Shown here: piece after piece, positions 43,025 to 51,863 of the stretch
Layout: the number at the start of each line of letters is the position of its first letter
How positions within the stretch are numbered: position 1 is the stretch's first letter
From: Microvirga sp. VF16
Lineage (GTDB): Bacteria; Pseudomonadota; Alphaproteobacteria; Rhizobiales; Beijerinckiaceae
Direction: 5' to 3'
Assembly: GCF_016864375.1 (NCBI RefSeq)
Contig: NZ_CP069355.1
Span: forward strand, 62,001-126,000
DNA: 64,000 nt
Translations under genes and position numbers: made by a program
Notes under the pieces: generated by a model
What the model was told of the DNA's origin: nothing
Database searches by the model: none
The model's input: only the letters and a program-made list of their open reading frames with translations

Positions 43025-44284
43025 TTAATTAGGCGTCGCAATTCTCAACAAATGCGCCGCGCGAGCCTCAATGATACGACGGACAACTGTAAGAATTTCA
43101 TGGGTAACGCCCGCCCCCTCAAATTCTGCCAGAAGCTTGTCTGCCTCGCCTCTGATGCGCCCTGCCAGTTCGGCTATGTCCTTGACCAGAAGGCGCTGAG
43201 CGCTGCGCGTCTCCGGGACGAGCGTGAGCCAGTGTTGCAACTGTATCGTGTCTGGAACCGAGCGCCCGCCGATCGCCATAGCGAGCTTCTTCGCGAGCCG
43301 CGGATATGCAGCCGTGCAAACGACATCATATAGCGGCGCAAGGTCAGGAACCTTGCCGCGATAGAGCAAAGCGTAATTCTTTCCGTGAGCGTCGGCGTTG
43401 CCGACAAGGTAATGGAAGATCAGCATACGAAGGAAGCGCAGACGGTCTGCCGCCGGACGCGCGGTGGCGCGGCCAATCAGGTCCAGTGCCTTCTCTGTCC
43501 CCGGTCCGCCTTCCTCTTCATATTTGAGCTCCGGCGGCACGCTCAAAGCCTGACAGAAATCTTCCTGGTGCAAGCGTGTGATCGTTCCGCCCTTGTGCGG
43601 CGAGCGGTCGTAGCGTTCGATGATCAGGAAGGATATCGCGCCAGTGCGGCGCATCTCGACGGCCGGCACCGGAAGTTTCAGGCGCGCTGCAAGGTGCAGG
43701 CAGAACAGTTCGTTCTCCACCGTGCCGTCGAGCGCCTGAATGAAGGGCTTGAGGATATGCGTAGTTGGTCGGCCGCCTTTGGCGAGGCCGATATCGTCGC
43801 CTTCCACGCAGACTGCAAGCTTGTCCTGCGCGCCGGCTAAGGACAGCCGGACACCTTCCTCACCGCCGAGCAAAGGACGCTCCCGCAGCTTGCCAAGGAT
43901 TTCTTCGAGCCGCGCCGGGTTCAGCAGTTCGACGCCATCATCATCCGACGATGGCGGCGCCTCGCCGGCCCGATAGAGAGACAAGGCCCCAGCGCATTCA
44001 CCACCGATCACTTCCAGGAGCCCAAAGGCATTGCCAGCAGAAATGCCGAGCGCACCTGCGAGGCGCTGCCGCGCGCCCTCATCCGGTAGCAGGCCTGAGA
44101 AAAAGGGACGAACCACACGGTCGGCGTAAGGCGCCTCCTGCAATGGCATGGAAAAGGAGATGGAGCGCGGCTCTCGTCCGGCGAGATAGTTGGGATCATA
44201 GGCGTAGCTCAGAGCACCTGCCTCGTCCTGAGCGAGGATGCCCGCCTTTGTATCGCCGAACCAGACATCGAGCAGGTGCGTCAT
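43025..44284 (-). CDS. hipA: HipA-family toxin serine/threonine kinase
   Basis: A 419-residue HipA. The N-subdomain has RPFFSGLLPDEGARQRLA and the ATP-site motif RLSLAGAQDKLAV. The kinase has FLIIERYDRSPH and the catalytic HYLVGNADAHGKNYALLY. PLYDVVCTAAYP follows as in the family. HipA proteins phosphorylate glutamyl-tRNA synthetase or similar targets and cause growth arrest or persistence, held in check by HipB. All kinase motifs are present, so it should be active. Its start overlaps the HipB stop by 4 bases. Confidence 0.9.
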   Translation of the reverse strand: MTHLLDVWFGDTKAGILAQDEAGALSYAYDPNYLAGREPRSISFSMPLQEAPYADRVVRPFFSGLLPDEGARQRLAGALGISAGNAFGLLEVIGGECAGALSLYRAGEAPPSSDDDGVELLNPARLEEILGKLRERPLLGGEEGVRLSLAGAQDKLAVCVEGDDIGLAKGGRPTTHILKPFIQALDGTVENELFCLHLAARLKLPVPAVEMRRTGAISFLIIERYDRSPHKGGTITRLHQEDFCQALSVPPELKYEEEGGPGTEKALDLIGRATARPAADRLRFLRMLIFHYLVGNADAHGKNYALLYRGKVPDLAPLYDVVCTAAYPRLAKKLAMAIGGRSVPDTIQLQHWLTLVPETRSAQRLLVKDIAELAGRIRGEADKLLAEFEGAGVTHEILTVVRRIIEARAAHLLRIATPN

Positions 44285-44508
44285 GGCGCACTCTCTAGGC
44301 GGCTTCCGACGGAGACGCTAAGGCCTAGAGCGGCCGCCACCTGAAGAGCGCGTCCGATCTGACAGCTCTCCTTTCCCGCCTCCAACTCGCGCACAAACCG
44401 AACGCCCACGCCGGTAAGCCCGGCGAGCTGTTCCTGTGTGAGTTTCTGCGACCTCCGTTCCTGGCGGATTATGAGACCAAAGCTTTTGCTGTCTAAAACC
44501 GTTTGCAT
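44281..44508 (-). CDS. hipB: HipB-like XRE antitoxin/repressor
   Basis: A 75-residue protein that is almost entirely a Cro/CI helix-turn-helix: LGLIIRQERRSQKLTQEQLA, GLTGVGVRFVRELEAGKE, then a GRALQVAAALGLSVSV tail. It binds HipA and its own promoter. The start at 44508 lies three bases before the first of the operator-like repeats at 44511-44631, so self-repression is likely. Confidence 0.88.
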   Translation of the reverse strand: MQTVLDSKSFGLIIRQERRSQKLTQEQLAGLTGVGVRFVRELEAGKESCQIGRALQVAAALGLSVSVGSRLESAP

Positions 44509-44510
44509 AA

Positions 44511-44631
44511 ATCATCCCTATCGGGACGATTATAGCAGTGTGAGGATCAAGAATCTATAAAAAAGAACCGATCGGGACGATCAAGTGGCTAAAAGCCCAG
44601 CAGTAGCCAAAAATGTCCCGATCGGGGCGAT
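44511..44631. promoter_or_regulatory. Three ATCGGG(A/G)CGAT operator repeats between hipB and the PIN gene
   Basis: ATCGGGACGAT occurs at 44520-44530 and 44571-44581 and as ATCGGGGCGAT at 44621-44631. The starts are 51 and 50 bases apart, about five helical turns. The first copy is part of the dyad ATCATCCC-N4-GGGACGAT (44511-44530) and the third part of CCCGATCGGG. Even spacing on one face of the helix fits cooperative binding or looping by a HipB dimer. The third copy lies at the start codon of the PIN gene, so both directions may be controlled together. Confidence 0.65.
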
Positions 44632-45251
44632 TAGAGGACAGCCCTGATTCTATTAGAAGTACTAACCCTCCGTCGGTCCTCGTCGCCGATGCGAGTATTG
44701 TGATCAACCTCAACGCCTCAGGGCGGGCATCCGAGATCATCGCGGCGCTCCCCCACCGTATCGTGGTGACGGACAACGCCGTAACCGAGCTTGAAGCGGG
44801 TGAACGCAACGGCCATCGCGACGCCGGGCATCTGCGCCAACTCATCGATGCCGGTCTCATGGAACATGTCAAAATCAGCGGCATCGGAGCGCCCATTTAT
44901 GAGAGTCTGATTGATGGTTCCGCCCGGCTCACCCTAGACGATGGCGAAGCAGCAACCATTACCTGCGCAGTGGAATTGGGAGGCTTCGCTTTGCTCGACG
45001 AGCGTAAAGCGCGAAGCCTCTGCGCCGCCTCGTTTGGCTCGCTGCCGCTCGCCTGCTCCGCAGAACTGCTTATGCATCCCGCCGTTGCGACCGCTCTTGC
45101 CTCGGCTCACATCGCAACGGTCGTCCGCGCGTTACAGGTGGGCCGCATGCATGTTCCGCCGGAGTTTGTCGGCGAGATCGCAAGCCTGATCGGACCCGAA
45201 CATGCCGGATCTTGTATGAGCTTGCCGAAAAGTTTGCGAAGAATGGCCTAG
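44613..45251 (+). CDS. PIN-domain-like protein (DUF3368 type)
   Basis: A 212-residue protein with a PIN-like nuclease pattern: VLVADASIVINLNASGRA (first Asp), VVTDNAVTELEAGER (Glu) and LDDGEAATITCAVELG (Asp and Glu), then ALLDERKAR (Asp). These are the acidic residues that hold Mg in VapC toxins. The C-terminal part is extra relative to short VapC proteins. ATG 44613 lies within the operator repeat and has no ribosome site, so a leaderless start or a later start is possible. No dedicated VapB-type antitoxin is present. It is divergent from hipBA. Confidence 0.7.
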   Translation: MSRSGRLEDSPDSIRSTNPPSVLVADASIVINLNASGRASEIIAALPHRIVVTDNAVTELEAGERNGHRDAGHLRQLIDAGLMEHVKISGIGAPIYESLIDGSARLTLDDGEAATITCAVELGGFALLDERKARSLCAASFGSLPLACSAELLMHPAVATALASAHIATVVRALQVGRMHVPPEFVGEIASLIGPEHAGSCMSLPKSLRRMA

Positions 45252-45257
45252 TCATCA

Positions 45258-45353
45258 CTAGAGCATTTTTCGGCGAAGTGGATCCGGTTCGCCATTAAAA
45301 GATGCGGCAAACCAAGAACAGAGCTGATTCCACGTTAGTGGAAGCAGCTCTAA
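45258..45353. repeat. RIME-like palindromic intergenic element
   Basis: The stretch beginning CTAGAGCATTTTTCGGCGAA and continuing GTGGATCCGGTTCGCC resembles the short palindromic mosaic repeats found many times between genes in Rhizobiales genomes. Its right side has GAGCTGATTCCAC / GTGGAAGCAGCTC (45321-45350), a 13-bp stem with one mismatch and a GTTA loop. It lies just downstream of the PIN gene and could end or protect its mRNA. Copy number in the genome cannot be judged here. Confidence 0.55.
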
Positions 45354-45460
45354 GAGGCTGGTGAGCAATTTTATTGCTTACTTTAAGTCTTTGATTCAGA
45401 ATGGATTTCGTGAGGAATGTGAGGCGGATGCGGGCTGTTTGACGGTTGAGGAGCCCCGCT

Positions 45461-45730
45461 ATGGATATCTGTCTCTATGCCAGCGATCTCAACGACGACG
45501 AATGGGCGCTGCTCGCGCCACTGATCCACCGCAGCCATCTGGCCGGGCGGCGACAGATTCATCCCTTCCGCCGCATCGTCGATGCGGTCTTTTATTTGCT
45601 CCGCACCGGGGCGCAATGGCGACTGCTGCCGCATGGGTATCCCCCGCGTTGCACCGTTTTCTATCACTATGCCCAGTGGCGTGAGAACGGCACCTGGGAG
45701 CAGATCACGCGCGCTATACTGCGGCGCTGA
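45461..45730 (+). pseudogene. IS5-family transposase OrfA-type fragment
   Basis: An 89-residue frame starts at ATG 45461 behind GAGGAG with LYASDLNDDEWALLAPLI, then HPFRRIVDAVFYLLRTGAQW and FYHYAQWRENGTWEQI. It is the N-terminal domain of IS5/IS1031-type transposases. The catalytic half is missing, and the frame stops at 45730. In IS elements with two frames this would be OrfA, but no OrfB follows. Confidence 0.7.
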
Positions 45731-45883
45731 TTACCCGCAGATCTAACACAAGGCAGGCGCATGGCGGGGTACGTCGAAAGCCGCCTCAGGGCGACTGGAG
45801 ACGTGCCCCGCGTCTATCGCCTTCTCAACCTCAGAGATCAGCACCGCGCCGCAAAGGCGGCCGCCTTTGCTCTTTCCAGCGCT

Positions 45884-46236
45884 TCAGCTCGTGTCGTCGT
45901 TTATCAGCGGTTTTCGACCGTCTTCGACAAAGGCGGTCCGCTCAGGGGTGGCCTCATGGGCGGCGAACCCGCAGAAACGCCGGAATGAGGCGCGATCCTC
46001 CAGTGCCTCCGCCAGCTTCACATCGGATAAGTCGTACCAGACGGCCAGTAGCAGGGCTCGGAACAAGGCCAGCGGTGGCCAGGCGGGTTCGCCCTTGGCA
46101 GCAGCGTAGATGTCGGCCAAGTGCCGATCCAGTGAGGACCAGTCGATCAGCTCCGACAGGCGGTCCAACGAGCCGCGATGGGTAAGGGATCAGCGATAAA
46201 CGCGAAGACTTCCTGTCCAATCTGACGGCGTGCCAT
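45884..46236 (-). pseudogene. IS5-family transposase 5' fragment (second element)
   Basis: Translation from ATG 46236 gives ARRQIGQEVFAFIADPLP, then a frameshift near 46180. The rest reads LIDWSSLDRHLADIYAAAKG, PPLALFRALLLAVWYDLSD and ASFRRFCGFAAHEATPERT. It is the start of a different IS5 group from the one at 45461. The DDE core is absent. It truncates the last gene of the pan block, whose frame runs into it. Confidence 0.7.
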
Positions 46237-46269
46237 GGGACCGTTCCCGTCCTGTCCAACAGCTCCATT

Positions 46270-46619
46270 GAATCATCCAAGCAGCAATGGGTCGAGGCCA
46301 CCCGCGCACAGGTCTCATTAGTCCCTCTTCGCCGAAGATGCAGACATTCGAGACGGGCCGACACCTCATCGCCTTTGCGGACAGGCCGGACGGGAGCGCC
46401 TCCCAGCCACCGGCACACCTCCTCCAGAGTTGCGAATTCCTCCTCGACCGCTGTGAAGGGAGACGGACGTGGAGCCCCTGGATGATCATCCAGAAGCTCG
46501 ACAATCCACGTGGTGCTCTTGCTGTTCATGCCGCAGCGGACCACGCTGCCGATGATCTCGTCTCCCCACACGAGGTCATAGCTGCTGGATGCCAGCTGCA
46601 GAAGATGATAGCCCCTCAC
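46270..46619 (-). CDS. Hypothetical protein, last gene of the pan block, truncated by an IS5 fragment
   Basis: The frame begins at GTG 46619, overlapping the preceding stop as GTGA, and reads SSSYDLVWGDEIIGSVVR, then WIVELLDDHPGAPRPSPF and FATLEEVCRWLGGAP. These look like real protein, but I do not recognise the family. After about 46290 the sequence belongs to the IS5 remnant, so the C-terminus is artificial. Position suggests it was the fifth gene of the panB-panC operon. Confidence 0.55.
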
Positions 46620-46843
46620 CTCAACGCCTCCACCCGCTGCTCGACCAGCTTGTGCGACTGTGCGAGCAGGGTTTGGCGATCACACGCGAGAACGATGGTC
46701 GGACGCTGGCCCTGACGCGCCACGAACGACACCCAGCCGGAGTGCGTCGGTCCAAACCGGATCCGATGATCCAGGACCTGGATCTCCTCGATCAGGCCGG
46801 GATCCTGGACGGCTTGAGAAGCCAGGTCAGGCTGGATTGTCAT
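46616..46843 (-). CDS. Small conserved pan-block protein (75 aa)
   Basis: A 75-residue protein with GLIEEIQVLDHRIRFGP in the first half and RPTIVLACDRQTLLAQSH in the second. It has no recognised family, signal peptide or membrane segment. The same protein with one nonsense codon is encoded at 2807-3034, also behind a UbiC-like gene, which shows that the pair travels together. Its ATG overlaps the UbiC-like stop (ATGA). Confidence 0.65.
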   Translation of the reverse strand: MTIQPDLASQAVQDPGLIEEIQVLDHRIRFGPTHSGWVSFVARQGQRPTIVLACDRQTLLAQSHKLVEQRVEALR

Positions 46844-47481
46844 CGCTCAAGCCTCACAGGCTGCTTCGCTGGTCCTGCTTGCGATCGTCCATCGAGGATT
46901 CTGCTCAACGATGGCCTCGCGGCCGCAACTGAGATGAGGTCAGAGAAAAACCGTTCCGTCACGAGCGCGAGCGCCGTCCCGGTGCCGCTGAGGATCACAG
47001 TGGTATGCGCGAGGATGATAGCCGGTTGGGAGTGGCGCGCTGAGGCGCTGAGCCGCGATGGATCCTCAGACGGATCAGCCGTGAGGGGCCATACGTGCGC
47101 GACGAGCGTGCGACGGGAGGGACGGAGCCGGGCAATGACGGTGCCAAACGGCAGATCGGTCGTTTGCAGAACCTCCTCCATGCCGGCCGCCAGGCGTTGC
47201 GGCACGAACCAGTTCTCCGCTGTCGCGAGCGGCAGAGGACCCCGCATCATCGGCACCTGCCGGAAATGGACGCTTTCAGACGCGGCGGGTCCCAACGCAG
47301 CTTTGACGTCGTCCGGCACGGCTGCCAGCACGTGTCGCTGACGGCACGCGACGCTGATTGGTCCCTGCGCGAGGCCATGCTCGTCGCACCACGCCCGGAG
47401 GGTTTCGGTAGCCGTGGCCCCCGCGATCAGGCGGGTGCTCAGCTCCTGAATGAGAGCCTCGGTCTCGGATCGTGCCGTCAT
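46840..47481 (-). CDS. Chorismate-lyase/UTRA-like fold protein of the pan block
   Basis: A 213-residue protein with VACRQRHVLAAVPDDVKAAL, RGPLPLATAENWFVPQRL, LQTTDLPFGTVIARLRPSRR and the closing LSGTGTALALVTERFFSDL. The spacing of an Arg-rich strand, an AENW/ARSW-like motif and an LPFG turn recalls the UbiC chorismate lyase fold. Catalysis on chorismate is not proven, and the link with pantothenate genes suggests another acid substrate. ATG 47481 overlaps the panC stop by 4 bases. A decayed copy is at 2402-2809. Confidence 0.6.
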   Translation of the reverse strand: MTARSETEALIQELSTRLIAGATATETLRAWCDEHGLAQGPISVACRQRHVLAAVPDDVKAALGPAASESVHFRQVPMMRGPLPLATAENWFVPQRLAAGMEEVLQTTDLPFGTVIARLRPSRRTLVAHVWPLTADPSEDPSRLSASARHSQPAIILAHTTVILSGTGTALALVTERFFSDLISVAAARPSLSRILDGRSQAGPAKQPVRLER

Positions 47482-48413
47482 GACGGTCGCGGTCCTGCCG
47501 CACCAGCGGTGGCCTGCCGCCCGATCACATGCGAGACCAACTCGAGCTCGTGATCGGCCAGAGCTTGAGGTGGAGGGATCAGGAGCACATTGTCGATCAG
47601 GCGCGTGGTCCCGACACAGGCGGCGACGCATAGGGCGGCGGGCTGCTCGACCGAACCCAGGATGGGTTCGAGCGTCCGGGCATCCACCAGCTGCAGATAC
47701 TGCAGCTGATCGACCTCCGTCATCTGGGCCTGCGCTGTCTCGACCAGCCGCTGGCTGTCGCGCTCTCCGGCCTGAAAGGCCGCGTGGGCCGCGAACAGGC
47801 CACGGCTGAGGCAGCGGGCGCGCGCGCGATCGGCGGCGCTCAGGTAGCTGTTGCGGCTGCTGAGCGCCAGCCCGTCAGGTTCACGCACGGTGGGGACTGT
47901 CACGATCTCGATCGGCAGGTTCAAATCCCGCACCAGCTGCCGGATCACGGCACATTGCTGGAAGTCCTTCTGGCCGAAGAAGGCGACATCCGGCTGCACG
48001 ATGTTAAACAGCTTGGTCACCACGGTGGCCACGCCGCGGAAGTGGCCCGGCCGGACGGCGCCGCACAGCGGCTCGGCCACAGGTCCCGGCTCGACGTAGG
48101 TCTGGAAGCCGGGTGGGTAGATCTCGCTCGCGTCGGGCACGAAGATCAGGTTCACGCCGGCCGTGCGGCAGAGATCGTGATCGGCTTCCAGGGCACGGGG
48201 ATAGCGGTCGAGATCCTCGTTGGGGCCGAACTGGGTCGGATTGACGAAGAGGCTCACCACGGTGATGTCGCAGCGGGCGACGCTCTCCTCGATCAGCGCG
48301 CGATGGCCCGCATGCAGAAAGCCCATGGTGGGCACGAAGCCGACCCGCAGGCCTGCGGTGCGGTAGCCTTTCAGGCACTGGGTCAGCGACTTGATTGTGC
48401 GAAAGGTGGGCAT
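47478..48413 (-). CDS. panC: Pantoate-beta-alanine ligase
   Basis: A 311-residue PanC, the last step of pantothenate (vitamin B5) synthesis. The ATP-binding motif MGFLHAGHRALIEE (about 31-44), the pantoate-binding NPTQFGPNEDLDRYPR, FFGQKDFQQCAVIRQLV with the KDxQQ signature, and ALSSRNSYLS are all present. The protein is about 25-30 residues longer than E. coli PanC at the C-terminus. It starts 9 bases after the panB stop. Confidence 0.93.
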   Translation of the reverse strand: MPTFRTIKSLTQCLKGYRTAGLRVGFVPTMGFLHAGHRALIEESVARCDITVVSLFVNPTQFGPNEDLDRYPRALEADHDLCRTAGVNLIFVPDASEIYPPGFQTYVEPGPVAEPLCGAVRPGHFRGVATVVTKLFNIVQPDVAFFGQKDFQQCAVIRQLVRDLNLPIEIVTVPTVREPDGLALSSRNSYLSAADRARARCLSRGLFAAHAAFQAGERDSQRLVETAQAQMTEVDQLQYLQLVDARTLEPILGSVEQPAALCVAACVGTTRLIDNVLLIPPPQALADHELELVSHVIGRQATAGAAGPRPS

Positions 48414-48422
48414 CGGCGGACC

Positions 48423-49304
48423 TCAGGCGCTGGTCGTGGAGGGATCCGGCGTCCAGGCGGATACCGCCGCCCGGGCCTCGGCCGGCAGGGCATAGGCTTC
48501 TGCGGGTGACGGAAAGGCGCCGCGGCGCACGTCCTCGGCCCAATGGGCGAGAGCCTGCTGCAGCAGATCGAAGCCGTCGAGGTAGGTACGCACGAACTTG
48601 GGCCGGTGGCCTTGGCTTAGCCCGAGCACGTCGTGCAGGACCAGCACCTGGCCCGAGCAGTCAGGCCCTGCCCCAATGCCGATGGTCGGGATGGTCAGGG
48701 TGCGGGTGATCCGCGCCGCCAGCTCGGAGGGGATGCCCTCGAGCACAAGGGCAAAGCAGCCGGCTTCTTGGAGCCGATGAGCGTCCTCCAGGATCCGGAT
48801 GGCGTCCTCGGCTCCCCTGCCCTGCACCTTGAAGCCGCCCATGGCATGCACGCTCTGCGGCGTCAGGCCGAGATGGCCCATGACCGGGATCTCGCATTCC
48901 ACGAGCGCCCGGATCGTTTCGACCCGCTTTTCTCCGCCTTCCACTTTCACGGCCGCCGCACCGCGCTGCAGGAAGCCACCGGCATTGCACAAGGTGTCGT
49001 CGAGGCTGAGGTGGTAGCTGAGATAGGGCATGTCGGCGACGAGCAGGGCCCGAGGCTTGGTCCGGGCCACGGCTTCGAGATGATGGTTCATCATCGCCAT
49101 GCTGACCGGCAGGGTGTTGTCGAAGCCGAGACACACGTTGCCGACGCTGTCACCGACCAGAAGCATGTCGACCACGGGATCAGCCAACCGGGCCGTGACG
49201 GCATCATAGGCCGTGGTCATCACCAGCCGCTCGCCATCGCGCACCCGTTGCTGCAGCATCGGGATGGTGGCAAGCGGCCGATCGGGTGAAGGATGATGGC
49301 TCAT
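48423..49304 (-). CDS. panB: 3-methyl-2-oxobutanoate hydroxymethyltransferase
   Basis: A 293-residue PanB that makes ketopantoate from 2-oxoisovalerate using methylene-tetrahydrofolate. The (beta/alpha)8 barrel motifs are VMTTAYDAVTARLAD, LLVGDSVGNVCLGF (metal Asp), ADMPYLSYHLS, VKVEGGEKRVET, MGHLGLTPQSVHAMGG and IGIGAGPDCSGQVLVLHD. ATG 49304 is chosen over an open frame running to 49499, because the family starts near TIPMLQQRVRDGERLVM. In Rhizobium, panCB can sit on plasmids and be essential, so this block may tie the cell to the replicon. Confidence 0.93.
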   Translation of the reverse strand: MSHHPSPDRPLATIPMLQQRVRDGERLVMTTAYDAVTARLADPVVDMLLVGDSVGNVCLGFDNTLPVSMAMMNHHLEAVARTKPRALLVADMPYLSYHLSLDDTLCNAGGFLQRGAAAVKVEGGEKRVETIRALVECEIPVMGHLGLTPQSVHAMGGFKVQGRGAEDAIRILEDAHRLQEAGCFALVLEGIPSELAARITRTLTIPTIGIGAGPDCSGQVLVLHDVLGLSQGHRPKFVRTYLDGFDLLQQALAHWAEDVRRGAFPSPAEAYALPAEARAAVSAWTPDPSTTSA

Positions 49305-50210
49305 GCGTACCTGCGCACCGTTGAGGCCGTAGAGACTACTCGCCACGTGTCCACAATCAGCTCGAAATTCGGCTGCCGTTGCCAGCAGCCTAAGTTTGGG
49401 AGGAATGCCTTTCCTCAGAGGAGCGACTGAGCGGGTAGATACGAGTCGCGCAAGGCCATTAGCATCAAGCAAAAAGCATTGAAATCCCGTGTCGCACATG
49501 TAATCGATTACGACATTAAATTGTTTGCCGGGATCTCGCGTTGTGTTGGGTAGAACACAGAATGCAGACGCCCTGTCGAGCTTTCATGGCGATTCCCGCC
49601 TGACCAAATTGCGCTATCGGCGCTTGTACCATAGCCAGATGACATCTTAAAAAGGCAGGTCGCAACATCACCGAGCACAGCGGTCTTTCACGGGCAGAGC
49701 GAGCCTGCGCAATCTGCATCTGTCGCGAATTGCTCGTCCATTCGCTTGCGATCGTCAACTCAAGAAGAACAAGCTGACTGTCTGCGATCAAAGGACAGCA
49801 AGAACAATCTCAATCAGGGGATAGATATAGAAAATCTAACCCTTGAACCCAGGCTCGTCGCCTCGCTCCTCGTATTCCCAGCGCGGCGCCCTTCTGTTCG
49901 TTCATTTGGGGCCCGTGTGCGGCGTTGATTTCAGCGGCCATCCTGGGAGCCGACGTCAATGCTCGCAGCCTTAAGCTGACCATGATTGCGTGCTGGAGCG
50001 ATGACGCTGCATAGCATCTGACCAGGTGCATCGGCAGCCGTCACGAAGGATGGCGCAATGAAGAGCGGCAGCAGAGTGCAATCCGAATCGACCGTGATAT
50101 GCCGGCGGCAGGTATAGGTTGAAATGGCTATCCCACAGCCCAAGAAAGCGCGGGTGCAGATGCACTTCTGCAAGCGCAGGTGGACGCGAACGACCCAGAC
50201 CGTGAACAGA
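49305..50210. other. Intergenic region upstream of panB
   Basis: No gene is supported in this 0.9 kb. Short open frames on both strands lack family signal or ribosome sites. The panB promoter should be near 49305-49450, but no clear elements were identified. Confidence 0.4.
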
Positions 50211-51863
50211 TCAATGGCGGGACAAATACGGGGCCGGCTCGCGTTTGCGGGCCGTGCTTGTTGGTCGCTCAATCATGAGCGTCATGTGAGGTGGCTCCTC
50301 TCCCCCGTGCAACTGGAAGACGCGCTCGTCGAGTTCCCTGTCTGCTGTCGTGAGGCGGTGGTTGAGACGCAGGTAGTCGGTCCAGGTCGGGGTCTGGAAG
50401 GTTTCCGTCCATTGCAGTGGTTTCTGAAGGTTGCGCTGGAGGGTCCAGCGACGGGCACCGACGCGGCTGTGCACGTGCCGGCGTTCCCGCATGAGATCCA
50501 GGAACGGCGCAACATGGGTCTCGGGGATCAGATACTCGACCTTGACGATGATGGGTCCACTCCTCGGCTTCAGATTGAGGGCTACGGCCGGGGCGTCGAA
50601 TTCCTCCAAAGGGTCGGGCTCGGAGCCACGGTGCTCGCGCAGCGGAAACAGGACGCCGGCTGCAGCAACGAGCACCAGAGCCCCTGCGGAACCCTCCAGC
50701 GCCCAGGTCAGGGAATGGTTCTGAGCCACCATGCCCCACAACCAACTGCCGGCTGCAAGACCGCCATCGACCAAAGCGTAGTAGATCGAGATGGTGCGCC
50801 CCACGACCCAGCGCGGGCTCGCCAGCTGCACGCTCACGCCAAGCCCGGACCAGGCGCTGACCCACCCCGCGCCGCCCAAGGCGAGGGCCACGGCCGCCAC
50901 AGCCACCGAGGACGTCAGGGCCAGGGAGAGGGAGCAGGCCGCGCAGGCGAGGCAGGCCAGCGTCATCAGCCTCTCTTGCGCCAAGATCCGTCTGAACACA
51001 CTGTTGGCGACACCGGCCAGGAACGCGCCGGTCCCAAAGCCGGCCATCGCAATGCCGAACGCGATGGGCCCTCCTGCCAGCCGGTCGCGGACCACCAGGG
51101 GCAGCAGCGCGAGGATGGCGATGCTGGCCAGGCCGAAGAGGGTTCCGCGGGCGATCGCCGCCTTGATCTCCGAGGACAGCGCGGTAAAGCGCAGCCCGTC
51201 ATAGATCGCCGTGCGCATCGACTCCCGCGGGAGCGGCGAAGAGCGAACCTTCCATTGGCGGCGCCAGATGGTGCCCAGAGGAACCAGGTAGCTGAGGGTG
51301 GTGACAATGAGAGCTGTCAGAAGGCCAAACGAGGCCACCACCAGGCCGCCGAGCGCCGGGCCGATGGTCCGGACCGTGTTGAAGCCAACGGACAGCAGCG
51401 TCACGGCCGCGGGAACATCCCGTCGGCTCACAATGTCGCCCACCGAGGCTTGCCAGGCGGGATCATTGAGGGCGGCGCCGCTTGCGATCAGGAAGCTGAA
51501 GCCGAGGATCATCCACGGGCTGACAAGGCCCAGCGCCACACAACCGGCCAGCATCGCCGATGCGATCGTCATCAGACCCCAGCCAGCGAGCATGATCCTG
51601 CGACGGCTGTAGTTGTCGGCGATGGCGCCGACGAAGACAGACAACATGAACACGGGCAGGGTCGATGACGCCTGCACCAGCGCGACCATTAGATCGGACG
51701 TTGAGATCGTCGCCATCAGCCAGCTGATGGCAACAGTCTGCATCAGCCAGCCGAGATTGGAGACCTGCATCGCGAGCCAAATGGAGCGAAAGGTCGGGTT
51801 CCTGAGCGGCGCAAACGTCGTTGGCGCAACTGCAGCCGCATCTTCACCCGCTATGCTACTCAT
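50211..51863 (-). CDS. MFS transporter of the enterobactin-exporter-like (MFS_3) group with C-terminal extension
   Basis: A 550-residue major-facilitator protein with about 12 membrane segments over residues 20-420. Features are LRNPTFRSIWLAMQVSNLGW at the first helix, MLSVFVGAIADNYSRRRIML (the GxxaDxxxRR loop) and ARDVPAAVTLLSVGFNTVRTIGPALGG, here as SRRDVPAAVTLLSVG and RTIGPALGGLVVAS. The C-terminal 110 residues (VKVEYLIPETHVAPFLDLMR and following) are soluble and resemble a monooxygenase-like alpha/beta domain seen in this group. The exported compound is unknown. ATG 51863 is preferred to 51893. Confidence 0.8.
   Translation of the reverse strand: MSSIAGEDAAAVAPTTFAPLRNPTFRSIWLAMQVSNLGWLMQTVAISWLMATISTSDLMVALVQASSTLPVFMLSVFVGAIADNYSRRRIMLAGWGLMTIASAMLAGCVALGLVSPWMILGFSFLIASGAALNDPAWQASVGDIVSRRDVPAAVTLLSVGFNTVRTIGPALGGLVVASFGLLTALIVTTLSYLVPLGTIWRRQWKVRSSPLPRESMRTAIYDGLRFTALSSEIKAAIARGTLFGLASIAILALLPLVVRDRLAGGPIAFGIAMAGFGTGAFLAGVANSVFRRILAQERLMTLACLACAACSLSLALTSSVAVAAVALALGGAGWVSAWSGLGVSVQLASPRWVVGRTISIYYALVDGGLAAGSWLWGMVAQNHSLTWALEGSAGALVLVAAAGVLFPLREHRGSEPDPLEEFDAPAVALNLKPRSGPIIVKVEYLIPETHVAPFLDLMRERRHVHSRVGARRWTLQRNLQKPLQWTETFQTPTWTDYLRLNHRLTTADRELDERVFQLHGGEEPPHMTLMIERPTSTARKREPAPYLSRH

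Noticed and set aside
49305..49499. Extended N-terminus for PanB
   Set aside because: The extra 65 codons have no family match; PanB proteins begin near the TIPMLQQR segment.
50124..51668. 514-codon plus-strand frame opposite the MFS gene
   Set aside because: Composition is dominated by Arg, Gly, Gln and His, typical of an antisense frame; the minus strand encodes a clear 12-helix transporter.
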